64,000 nt of DNA, from assembly GCA_034440635.1 (NCBI GenBank), contig JAOTON010000385.1, positions 2,758,501-2,822,500 on the forward strand. Reading direction: 5' to 3'. The notes beneath the pieces were generated by a model. It was not told the DNA's origin and did not search any database. It worked only from the letters and a program-made list of their open reading frames with translations. This DNA comes from Lepas anatifera (taxonomy: Eukaryota > Arthropoda > Thecostraca > Lepadidae). The position numbers and the translations under genes were made by a program. This document shows positions 22,312 to 33,100 of the stretch, piece after piece. Numbering within the stretch: the stretch's first letter is position 1; each line of letters starts with the position of its first letter.

Positions 22312-23311
22312 TCAGCGGTAGCACGAAGAAGAAGGGGAACCAGCAGAGCAGGAACACGCCGACCACGATGCCGAGCGTCTTGGCCGCCTTGGTCTGGCGT
22401 TTGAACTTGCTCAGCTTGTCCCTGGGACGGACCACATCCGGGAAGTCTTCAGCAGTACTGCACTGGCTGTCGGCGGAAGGCCGTCGCGACCTGTTGCTGC
22501 CGGCGCTGCCGGCCGGCTGGCCACCACCGCCTCGGTGAACCCGCAGCGTCACCTGCGAGTCAGTCGTCTTCACCCCGTTCTGCCAGCAGCGCGTCTCTCG
22601 CACCACCGCCCGGTAGATCTTCCAGTAGACGGCGAGGATCACCAGCATCGGCAGGTAGAAGGATCCCAGCACGCTGAAGAGGACGTAGCCCACCTGGGTG
22701 TTGACGGTGCACTCACGCTCTCCGTGGTCTTCGGGCGCCTTCCAGCCGATCAGCGGCCCGATGCTGATGGCCAGCGACACCATCCAGACGATGACGTTGA
22801 TGGTCATGGTGCGGCGGCCGCTCATGATGGCGGCGTGACCAAGCGGCCGCGTGACGCCGATGTAGCGGTCCACAGAGATGACGCACAGCGAGAGGATGCT
22901 GGCCGTGCAGCAGAGCACGTCCGCCGCCGCCCACACGGAGCAGAACGCCGCCCCGAAGTGCCAGCGGCCGGACACCTCGAGCACGGCCGAGAACGGCAGC
23001 ACGGCCACGCCGAGCAGCAGGTCGGCGGCGGCCAGGCTGCCGATCAGGTAGGCGGTGCTGCCGCGCAGACTGCGCGTGCGCACCAGCGCCAGCAGCACGA
23101 GCGTGTTGCCGCAGATGGTCAGAGCCACCACCAGACCCAGCAGCAGCGACTTGGCCACGGCCATCACCAGACTCTGAGGGTAGCCAGTGCTGGACTCGTC
23201 CTCCATGGCACTGTCGTTGTAAATGGCGGTGCTGTTCACAAGCATCGGTTGTAAAAACTCAGCTGCGGGTAGCGTCATAGTTGAGAATATGACCGGTGCT
23301 GACGTCATCAC
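22312..23311 (-). CDS. Alpha1-adrenergic/octopamine-like receptor, exon 1 (N-terminus to TM6)
   Basis: Residues 1-333 of a 431-residue class A amine GPCR of the plasma membrane, probably Gq-coupled as alpha1-type receptors are. Visible landmarks: N-glycosylation sites NST and NDS near 26-34; N69 in TM1; D97 in TM2; C124 and C201 for the extracellular disulphide; amine-binding D131 in TM3; DRY 148-150; W176 in TM4; serines 213 and 217 in TM5, the positions that bind catechol or phenol hydroxyls; P221; CWFP 323-326 followed by FFF in TM6. The third loop carries DSQVTLRVHR and KAAKTLGIVVG, close to vertebrate alpha1 receptors. The first of two tandem ATGs (23311) is taken as start. The ligand, noradrenaline-like or octopamine, cannot be decided by eye. 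Confidence 0.92.
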
Positions 23312-23327
23312 TACCTGGATGACGTCA
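23300..23327. promoter_or_regulatory. Two perfect CRE octamers at the receptor start
   Basis: TGACGTCA occurs at 23300-23307 (overlapping codons 2-4) and at 23320-23327 (just before the ATG). The octamer is the full CREB/ATF palindrome. Its function here is inferred only. Confidence 0.5.
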
Positions 23328-23436
23328 CCGCTGTGAGACGGATGTTTGTGCCAAGTCTCAAGAGGGCATTTGTGAGGACGGTGTTTGTGCTGTAGACTTT
23401 GGAATAATCCCAGGACCTTCCGATGGGACCATATGC
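23312..23436 (-). other. Probable 5' UTR exon part of the receptor gene
   Basis: On the minus strand a good acceptor TTTGTTACAG|GCATATG (AG at plus 23437-23438) lies 125 bp before the ATG. This suggests that the coding exon begins here and that a non-coding first exon lies further right. Confidence 0.4.
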
Positions 23437-23651
23437 CTGTAACAAAGGGGAAGTTTCAATCAGTAAGGAAGTTGAGAGGTCATGGCTATTCAAGTTCATT
23501 GACCTGTGACGGCACGATATTGTTTATTATCTAAAATGTACACATCACTATTACTATAGCAGCCGCTGAGCGGGATTTGAGGGTTGACCTCGACCCATGA
23601 CCTTTCATCTTGACCTTTGACCTCGATATTCAAGTTGAGTTACCTTAAATA

Positions 23652-23659
23652 TGACGTCA
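23652..23659. promoter_or_regulatory. Perfect CRE octamer
   Basis: A third TGACGTCA, 341 bp upstream of the receptor ATG, next to the hairpin at 23662-23695. Confidence 0.45.
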
Positions 23660-23661
23660 TA

Positions 23662-23695
23662 GCACGACCATAATTTTTGGTGCTTATGGTCGTGC
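23662..23695. repeat. 12-bp perfect hairpin
   Basis: GCACGACCATAA and TTATGGTCGTGC are exact inverse complements separated by 10 nt. Confidence 0.8.
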
Positions 23696-23962
23696 CGACT
23701 ACTGGGCCATTTTGGGCCCATACAGTGCGTCATAGCATAATATAGGTAATACTAGGTAAAGCAATTTGACCAGAAGCACACTGAGTACCATGACCATAAA
23801 AATGCTGGTATGATCTTGACATGTGACCTTTCATCTGGACCTTAACCTTCATTATAGTGGCCATGATTTATGATTTGTTTATATGATTTTATTTATTTTA
23901 TTAGGGCCGATCCCAACAGGCACACTTGCCCAGTTACAGGAAGTATTGGCGTGGATGATTAA

Positions 23963-24977
23963 CCCTCGCCCCACCGGGGGCCATCGATGGCCCCCTAAGG
24001 TTTTTCCGGGATAGCAGAAAACGACGAGGCGCAGCACCGCGGTTGAGGGCTCTACCTCTCACTGCATCATTTTCCCATCATCCCTGAAATTTTTTACCCC
24101 GGGTCACCCAAGGTCAGGTCACCAGACGAGGTCAACCAAGGTCACCTCACTTCACCTTTAGAGCTCTGTAAGAGCTACATTTCAAAGTCGATCAATTTGA
24201 AACTTCCTAAACTTCATGACCCCTCCAGGGTCTACAAGGTGTATGTCCGGGATTTTTGATTTCGTGCCCTGAGGTCAGGTCACGAGGCGACCTCTCCCAT
24301 TGGAAAAGCATGGGGAAAAGCTATTTCATGATATAAAAGCCACAAAAATGATTGCAAATACTCAGACTGATCAGAACAACGTTTTTGGACACCCTTTCAC
24401 GGATCCCAGGGGTCATATTTGCCTTTGACTTTTCCAAGGTCATCCAAGGTCACCAGAGGTCAAAAACAGTATTTTGACAATAACTTTTGACCTAATTGAG
24501 CTAGAGCGGTGAAACAAACACCATCGTGTTTGTCTTGTCACTGGCTTTCATTTGATATACGGCAAGGTCACTTTTTGACCTTTCGTGACCTCAGGTCATA
24601 TTAGGTCACGAGGTGACCTCTAGCGGTCAAACCACTGGCGGGAGGTCTTTACGTTCCACATAGCGGAAAAAGTACTGGCAATTTGCTATCAAATGTACTT
24701 TACCAGGTCTCAATAACTCTAATGGTATAAGAGTTATGCCCAGTTTGCTTAATCATTGCATATTTGAGTGAAAATAGCCGATTTTGACCTAATTTGACCT
24801 CTGGAGGTCAAACCATTGACCTGAGCACTAAAACATGTGAAGTAATTTCTTACTGAATTCACGCGAGCTTTCTATTGCACTTTGCAGATTTGCGCTAACG
24901 CCCATATTTTCGGAGTTAGAGGGGGCCATCGATGGCCCCCGGTGGGGCGAAGGTGGCGCCGACCCCGGTGGGCGGGG
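23963..24977. mobile_element. TTAA-flanked element rich in AGGTCA, 1015 bp
   Basis: It is bounded by TTAA at 23959-23962 and 24978-24981, with ends CCCTCGCCCCACCGGGG and, inverse complemented, CCCCGCCCACCGGGG. Near each end is the same 20-nt perfect palindrome centred on ATCGAT (23976-23995, 24921-24940). The interior is full of AGGTCA/TGACCT hexamers, some as close direct repeats. It shares interior sequence with 17817-18676 and encodes no transposase. It lies 650 bp upstream of the receptor ATG. Confidence 0.8.
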
Positions 24978-25020
24978 TTAAGGATCCTCTCCACCGGGTC
25001 AGATCGGACATGGAAAGATG

Positions 25021-25100
25021 GTTTTCCGCCTGGGGAATTGAACCCACTTTAATCCATATTAGCCAATCTGAAGACGGACAATGAAGCCACTATGCACCCG
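25021..25100 (-). mobile_element. tRNA-like SINE head
   Basis: On the minus strand an A-box-like TAGTGGCTTCATT and a B-box GGGTTCAATTCCCC are at tRNA spacing. No closed acceptor stem was seen. Confidence 0.4.
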
Positions 25101-26295
25101 CCCCGCCCCCCATCTCGTTATATGACGTTATGACGTCACTGCTCGGTCTCTAATGGAGCCGAACGGGTGCGAACGCGCGATTGTGGCAATCTCAAAGTCG
25201 TTGATCTGCCTTTGCCATTGTCAAAGTCATTGATCTGGTCTGCCTTTGAAAGCCAACAGGTAAAACAAGTCATTGATCGATTTTCAGGATTCTTTCGCCA
25301 CTCAACACGTCATTTAATTTTCTCAAATGCGGTCAAGTAGAATTGTATGGCTGTGAGCAGCTCTCCGGCCACCTTGGAAAAGTCTGTGGGGACCTCCGAG
25401 ACCACCGATCCAGTGTAGGTTGTAAATAGTGAACAAGTAAACATTATATTCCCCAGTTCTGGCCAAGAATTGGATTTAGTTGTAGCCGGAGGTGATCAAC
25501 GATGTGAGAAAACTAGTGAAATCGCGAAAAAGTATAATGAATACATAGCAAACTTGCAACAATAAAAAATGTTTAAGTTCAGGAACGCCCCGCGAAAGCC
25601 CATAAGGATGTAATTAAACCTTTGATGTATCAAAAATACAAGTGTGTTGCATACCGTTTCCACTTTTATAATGATTGTTGGGGCTTAACTACACATCAAC
25701 GGCCAAGGTTATACGGCGTCGCTAGCTCTACAACTCACTGAAATGCATGTCGAGCTGCCCACACGTCAAGACAAATCATTAGCGTGTTGAAAGCATCTGT
25801 GCAAAGTTTCCGGGCCATGGAGGGAGTGATGAGCGAGCCACAGCTTCACTTAATCACTTCTCGCCGCGGCTCCCACACTTCATTTTCTCGCCGCGGCTCA
25901 GACGAGCGCTCAATCAGGATCAATGAGGCGAAGGGTGGAAAAAGCCCTACCATGACCTGGTGCCATGCTCCAGTGGTGCGGGCGTGCAGTTGCTATGATC
26001 TAGTGCTCTGCTCCGATACCGATATAATCTCAATTACCGTTATAAAAACCGATTATTGGGGGCTTAACAATGTATTAAGTATATACGTTTTAAGAGTCAT
26101 ATTTTTCCAGAAACTGTTGTCAAGTAGTTAGAAATGTTTTCGGGATATTAGTCTGGGTTATTTGATGAAAAGTTTAAACTTCCGAATATTTCGAGTTTAT
26201 TGATAGCTCTTTTCAATGGAATGTATTAAGTGCTGAGGCCATATGTTGTCAGAGGGGAAGGGGAGTAAGGTGGGGTTGAGCTAGAATGGGGCGTC
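25101..26295. other. Non-coding stretch
   Basis: No gene recognised. A perfect TGACGTCA lies at 25131-25138. A short imperfect direct repeat (TTCTCGCCGCGGCTC) occurs at about 25858-25900. Confidence 0.5.
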
Positions 26296-26395
26296 AAGCC
26301 CTGCCTCTAGGTGGGCTCGAACCTACGACACTCTGTATACACAGAATGTCACGGACGAGCCGAGCATGTACGCTAGTGAACTACCAGCCAGACCC
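26296..26395 (-). mobile_element. tRNA-like SINE head
   Basis: On the minus strand TGGTAGTTCACTAGCGTACA (A-box-like) precedes GGTTCGAGCCC (B box) with an enlarged middle. The ends do not pair as an acceptor stem, so a SINE head is likelier than a tRNA gene. Confidence 0.4.
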
Positions 26396-26807
26396 AAAAC
26401 GGAAGAAAAGCAGAGTTAATTAATAAGTAACAAATTATACTCGAATGCTCATAATAATTAAACAACAGCAAGCAGGCTTCAAAATCAATGAATACTGAAC
26501 TGCGAAGTCCGACACTCTCACTCCATGAATTGGCTGCTCTATCAGGCTTTCCTTTGTCTGGATTGGTCTTCTTTTCTGAAGCCATTAAAGAGCGGCGCCG
26601 ATGAGACCAATTCTTGGGCATTCGCTTTATCCGAGCGCGCGCTAATGGCTGGCTTTCAGCGTGGGCCGCGGAAAGTCGCTGGGAACCGGGCCGACCAGCA
26701 GCAGCACAGCCTCCTCCGCGGAGAGGCCGCAAATTGGGAGGGAGTTGGAATGGGCAAAACCTGACGCCTGGGAGTGACAGAAGGCCCTCCCTCTGAAAAG
26801 GATGACC

Positions 26808-26809
<2 letters not shown>

Positions 26810-26867
<58 letters not shown>

Positions 26868-26919
26868 CGAGAGCGAGAGCAAGAGCGGAGAGCGAGAGGC
26901 GCAGGGCAAGAGCGAGAGC

Positions 26920-26946
<27 letters not shown>
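26810..26946. repeat. (GA)n microsatellite with GAGAGC variants
   Basis: Runs of GA interrupted by GAGCGAGAGC and a short GC-richer core. The low-complexity ORFs on both strands (Arg/Glu or Ser/Leu repeats) are artefacts. Confidence 0.95.
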
Positions 26947-26950
<4 letters not shown>

Positions 26951-28679
26951 CGAGAACTGTCAGCGAGGGCAAACTGATTGGACACCGGGAACTCACTCAA
27001 TGCCTGATAGGACTGATATAATATTTCTATGGGAGTTGAGGTCTTGTATGGGTGTTGAAAATTTATAAATAAGAAATTAATAATCCATTGTATTAAAAAG
27101 ATCTATCTAAAACAGAAGGCTTATATAGGTATAAATAGCTCCCACTAATCAAAGTGCGCTAAAACCATCCGGATAAACTCAAGCATCGTTTACAAAATAC
27201 TGACACAAAGAAGACTAGCCTCAAAAGGCATCAGAGTGACACCCTGCGAGACGCCACTTACATAAATGAGAAAATCATTGAACAATGAAAGTAAAAACCA
27301 GATGTGAGATATCTTGAGGAAAAAGCATCGAAACCGGCTCTAAGACGAAAATCATAGAGACAAGCTGAGGAAAAATCCAAGAAAGCAGAATTATATTGAG
27401 GCCTGCAAAAATGTAAACAAAATCTGTAAGACATGCAAATTACTTTAACAAAACCATTTAGGGAGGTCCTAACAGGCCTCATATCTTATGATGATTACTC
27501 CATATCACTCACTTCGGACTCTCTTTTATGTGCTTTAAATGACAAACTTTCCAATTTCCAAGAACTTCTCAAGAAGAGTGTTCCTCAACAATATATGATT
27601 TTCACCACATTCTAAAATTCAATAAAAAGGGCTATAATCGATTGATCAATTCTGCAGCCTTGCACCAAATCGCATGGTTATAACTTGTTGAAATGGTATT
27701 TGGCCTATCGCCTTCATTCCAGAATGAAATTTAGTAAATTGAGTGATTACATGATCAGGCACCGCCTTTCATCAGAATCATTGCTCATGCGATGACGAAC
27801 GATCAATCTTGCAAGCATATATGTCATCAAGATTCTGATAAAAAAGTGTACTCTAATATATAATCATTCGTACTTATGATTTTTTCATCCCCAATTCGAG
27901 GAGTTACGCCAAATAACACCGTAACACCATAAGAAGGGCTGAAGGTTGAGGAGCCGGTGGGACCGGCGGGGCCTGCCTCCGGTTTTCGACAGCCGACAGT
28001 CGACATAAATGAGGCGTGGCTGTGCCGCCGACGCGCCATGTGGATGGCGTCAGAGTGACGAGCTAATCTGTTTGTCACATCGCGTTTGTCTTCGCTGACA
28101 GCGCCCTCGGCTGGCTGCCAAGCGGCAGCCGGCCGGAAAGACGCTTCAATTGGAGTTCACACAGCTACGTAAAGTGGTGGTGTGGCCATGGTAAGGGGGG
28201 TATTTGGACAGGGGCATCTCCGCTATTTTCCATTCTGCAGACGTAACCGAGACTCAGGAGAAATATTTGATGTTTAACAGAATGTTGTTTGGTCACGCAG
28301 AATTCAAGACCCATGCAAGACATGCCATTTACTGCACTACGTCATATCATCTTGCAGCCGCAGAGACCTGTCCATGGTCATGTCTCTGATTATGTTAGAT
28401 CACCAGATGCATAAGCAGATGTGTAGTAAAGTTTTTATCGAGTCCTCCCTTATACTGATCCGGTATCATGAATACATGAAATGCTTCAGACGTGTATACA
28501 TGAATATACTGAAAATACCTATGCAATATTACATTATTGAAGGGGATTTTTCAATCTAGAGTTTAAACCATCACACAAGTTTTACAGCATGAGTACATGG
28601 AAATAGTCTTTGGAAAGTTTTGAGTGCCCCATTTAGAAGATTAGAAATAAGTACATCGTACAAAAAAGTAGAACCTTAA
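26947..28679. other. Non-coding stretch
   Basis: No gene or repeat family recognised. A G/C-rich patch lies at about 27945-28140. Confidence 0.5.
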
Positions 28680-29131
28680 AGGAAATGTCGCACCTTGGTC
28701 GAATCCTGGAATCTATTGTAATAAGGGGTGCTTCTGACCGCAAATCATGGAAGTGTCCATGATGTCTCTGAAAAAAATGTACAATAACCTCAATATTTTT
28801 ATTTTTAAAATGTTAACCTAGGGAATGAAATAAATATCTGCCTGTGGACGACGTCGTGACCTGGCAACCACTACCATATTAATTACGCTTCAGGGGCTTC
28901 GATTGGCTGATACTCACCGTGACGTCAGCATATGTCGTCACACCAACAGCCATGACAACTGTGGCCTGCTACTAAGGATACATTTAGTGTACATTTCATG
29001 TAGTTTTTAGCTTTTCTCTACGGAAATATTGAGTTTCAAGACAAATGATATATATAGTACCGGGTTTTCCGGCATGCTTTACAACTTGGCTATATCAGTT
29101 AAAACCACCTTATAAAGGTGCCACATTCCCT
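28680..29131. mobile_element. TTAA-flanked MITE, AGGGAATGTGGCACC family, 452 bp
   Basis: The left end AGGAAATGTCGCACCTT and the inverse complement of the right end, AGGGAATGTGGCACCTT, differ at two positions. TTAA borders both sides (28676-28679, 29132-29135). About 200 bp of its interior recur inverted at 60145-60340. A TGACGTCA octamer lies at 28920-28927. Confidence 0.8.
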
Positions 29132-29135
29132 TTAA

Positions 29136-29869
29136 GATTCCCTTAAAGAGTCAACGCACTATGGAGTAAAAACAAAAACTGAAGATTTTATTGTTAACGC
29201 GACCAAAATGACAACAGGGTCCCATCACAATCACACGGGGACGTTGAAACGCATAAATGTTCGGTTTCCCGATGATAAGTTAAGCTTGTAATAATATGCA
29301 ATGTTGGGAACGGCGGCTCAGTCTTCATCCCGAGATTCGCTTCCCGCCCTATCCACCATTCCTGAATGAAACTCAAATACGCCGGTAAATGGTACCTATT
29401 AAACTTAATCAGAAGTCGTTGTTGAACGGAAACGGGTTGTAATCTAACAGTTTTACCGGTCTCGTCATGCGGGTCCGTTGTTCTGTTTTGGATTTTCTCC
29501 TTGGAGAAAACTCAAAAGAAGACTAAGTTAAGTCTGAAAAATGACAAAGGGGTGGGCTATCCCTGGCTAACAAGCTGAGAGGACCCGGCCCTCAATTTTG
29601 ACGCCCATGGTGCCCACCTGCGTTCGGCTCACGTGCAATGTCAAATGAGCCCTAGGTTCAGAGCAGGATCTAGGCTGTCCCGCCGCATAGCGGTGTAGTG
29701 CGGGTCAAGCTGATTCCAGGCCGCCACGAAAAAGGCTGGAGGGCAGGAGAACGGCCCCGGACACAACCAGCATTGCCCTGTGTGAACCACCCAACATCCT
29801 CCAGAGCTCTCTGCAAGAATTTAACGCACACCATTTACAAAATGGAAGTTAATATTCACTGGCACCCAC
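29136..29869. other. Non-coding stretch
   Basis: No gene recognised. Confidence 0.5.
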
Positions 29870-30195
29870 AACCCGCCTCCACTGTGGATATTCCTCAACG
29901 TCCGGCTCCATTGCAAAGATTCTCTACTGCCTACCTCCATGCATCTCCCCCGCCTCCATTCAGTACTACCCCACCCCCTCAATTCTCTCCCACCTCCACG
30001 CGTCCACATGCCACCTCCACTGCGGGGATTTCTGTACCGCCCGCCTCCACTGCAGTGATTCTCTACCGCCCGCCTCCACTGAGAAGATTCCTCTCCGCTT
30101 TCCTCCACTGGGGAGGTTCTGTACCGCCCACCTCCACTCCGGAGATTTCTCGCGGCCCACCTCTACTGCGGGGATACCTCTCCGCCTGCCTCCAA
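29870..30195. repeat. 29/30-bp minisatellite (CCTCCACTG units)
   Basis: About eleven diverged units of CCTCCACTGCGGGGATTTCT followed by GTACCGCCCG. The right-hand six are the most regular. A 194-codon ORF running through it reflects the near-multiple-of-three period and is not taken as a gene. Confidence 0.85.
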
Positions 30196-33100
30196 AGCGT
30201 CTTCTTGTCGATCATTCGCAGAGTGTGGCAGAAGTGGAACTGCATTTGGCTCTGGACATCCTTGGTTCCCATTAAACACTAAGCTTTGGGAGAAAATGAT
30301 CTCACAGAGAGCTTTCAGGATGATCCGTAGGGCTATCACTCGGCTACAATTTCATAGCGCTTGCACCAATTTGATCCTCTGGAATCTCTTCCTCGAGGGA
30401 AAGAGTTGACGGAAGCTCATGAACTAAGCAGTTACTACGTATTTGACCCCAAAATCGTTAATAATGGGGCCACTTTTATTCTAATGGCGCACCAATTTTG
30501 ACGCCGTACGACAGCGTGTATAAAAGATTCTACGTCTATGTTTCCCTCAGCGACCAACAAACATCAGTGCTGAAAATAGTCGATCCAACATTGACAGTCC
30601 AACGTTAACGGCTAGAAGATAACCGTAGATAGTCGCGTTGCCACAAAACTCGTCCTCAAAGTCTCATCTATCCCAGAGATGGAGCGGAAATGGAGTGCTT
30701 TGCGGAGCGGAAAGCCTTGATTTTCATTTCCCTTTCTCTTCCTTACATCACGTGGACAAAAACGATATCAACAGGCCCATAATGTTCCATTAGACTTTTG
30801 CCAAAATAGCCGCACACTTATCCTAATAACATGCGTGACGACAAGCGGAAGAAAAAGGACATAAAAAACGGTGAAAGAATGCATAATTCCAGTTGATACA
30901 TCACCAGAAGAGGTTCATTCATTCTCGCGCACAGTCGGCGGTCCGTCCCATGAATTATGAAACAGAATTGTAGCCAAGGCGGGAGCAATGTATCATATTT
31001 CTTTATTCTCGACCAGGACACTTGGCCAGTGGTGTGTAGGCACTGAAAAGCTTTCTCCTTTCCAGACTTCATGCTACAGTGGAAGTTAATGCAATACAAA
31101 GATCATGAAAAAAATGCAGAATCAGAATTGTATCGGTCATGAAATCCAGGATACCTAAGAAAACTAATCACTCATTAGGTCATTGGGCGAGTAGTGTTTA
31201 TGTTTTTAAAATTGCTCAGTGGGGTGAAATCAAAGAACAAGTCTGGACTATACCTACCTCAGAAATCGCTGCAATAGCAGATATCACTATTTCACTAATA
31301 CGAACGTTAGAATGAGAATATTGTTAAACTTATTATGTTATCCCGACGTAGGTACCAACTTCATCATCATTTACTGAAGTAAGGAAATTAGCAGTTCGTG
31401 ATCATTATCATTACAATTATCATGCGTCTGGGGCAATCTGGCGATCAATATTTTCCTGACGTTTGTACGTCACCTGGTAACTGACTGGTGAGAAGTTGGC
31501 CTGAGTGGGCAAGACTCCTTATTCTGCAGGACCTTTCTTGAATTTTCGAATCAATGCAAAAACGCATGCAGTGTAGTAAAGCTATTTTGCAAAGTTACAA
31601 CCATGAGCCTCACGTGATTCCTACTCCTATGCAACCAGTATCCTCACCGAGCGTTATTGTAGCTATTTTCTTTAATTTCAGTAAGATTTAAGTACCCTGG
31701 ATGCTACCATAACATTAGTTGCATATTTAGTAACAATGCTGACCGAGTATGCATATTTATGATATTGACGCGCACAATAATGGGCCTTAATGGGAAGTGA
31801 TGTCCTCCCCTCCCCCCCCGCCCCCAGATCTCTGAAACATCCTAGGTAGCGATAACCGTAAAGCAGCGTCAGTTAGCCTGTTAAAGTCTCTATACGAATT
31901 AAAACATTTGTTTATGTCAAATTCGAGGTCACCGGAGAGCAAAGAACGTCCCCACAGAATACAATTCAAAGATCAGTTCCAAGTCAGAGCGTCTGGCTAA
32001 GGAGAGCCATAACAAAACGAGTAAACCATCCTAACGCTCTCGTCGATCCTAGTCGAATAATGTATATCATGACCTTGCTAGATCAAATCTAAGAATTCCA
32101 AAGCGGTGTTTCAGGGTGGTGCAAAGACTTGTCAAAAGGCTTACGAGAAAATGTTCGGATCCCAAATCCGGCTTCGGAGATACACCTGCCTCCAAAAGTT
32201 ACGAAGTTAAGATTGTTTCATTTCAAGTATTATATTTCCCTCACTTATCAGGTGCATAGTTCCCTCACATTTTTGGTCATCGTGTAGCATAGTCTCTTCA
32301 CGCTCATGGGTTAAAAACAAGAGACAATATACAGATATTTCCAGAAATGAGTCTGAATGACTCAGGGGCTCTATTTTCATATACAAATCCACGTGCTGGT
32401 GCCCAAAAGAGTGAACAACATAATGCGATAAGCTTGTTTTAAATATGTGGACTTACGTTCAGAATGAGCTTTGTGTAGGGGCCTGGTCATTCCTTTAAAG
32501 CAAGTCCAACGATAAGACTCTACGACTCTTCCTCAAAGTGCAATAAACTCATTCCATTACACTATACGCATCACATATAAAAGGTGAACTTGCAAGCTTG
32601 TATGTAGGCTAAATAAATATAAAAGAAGGTAGAAACCGGTAAAAGTATAAGATAAGAGATCGTTTCAAATAGCATTAGGTGCCAAGGTAAAAGTGGCCCA
32701 GAATCATATCCTACGCCCGCCCCCGCCCCCAATATGCGTGGCTGTCCGCTGTTTCTGCCCGGACTGGGTCTGCCAAAGTGACTTTAGCCGGTAGCGTCAG
32801 ATATGTTGACTACCAACGTGTTTAGTGAGCTCTTCCTGCTCCCCAACCTTGTTGAGTCAGAAATTCCAGCTTTGTTATTATTCATAAACCTTGTTGGAGT
32901 CCAAGCTTTCTGCTGCAGCCAAGAGAGGTGAGGGGTTTGATGCCCAACGGAAGAAAGTCTGATATGGCATATCAGATATAAGTAGCTACCAATTCAACGA
33001 CAGTGAGATCCATTTGTAATTAACCCGCTTGTCATTGTTAATGGGTTCTGTCTAACCGTGGACATGCCATTATGAAGGAAATCCTCTCTTTGTTCCGGTG

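Noticed and set aside
22535..23254. 239-codon ORF on the plus strand opposite the receptor exon
   Set aside because: It is the antisense shadow of a GC-rich coding exon. Its His/Arg/Gln/Ala composition is what reversed GPCR codons give.
26373..27068. 207-codon and shorter ORFs with poly Ser-Leu or Arg-Glu
   Set aside because: They are translations of the (GA)n microsatellite.
29698..30282. 194-codon Pro-rich ORF
   Set aside because: It is mostly the CCTCCACTG minisatellite read through.
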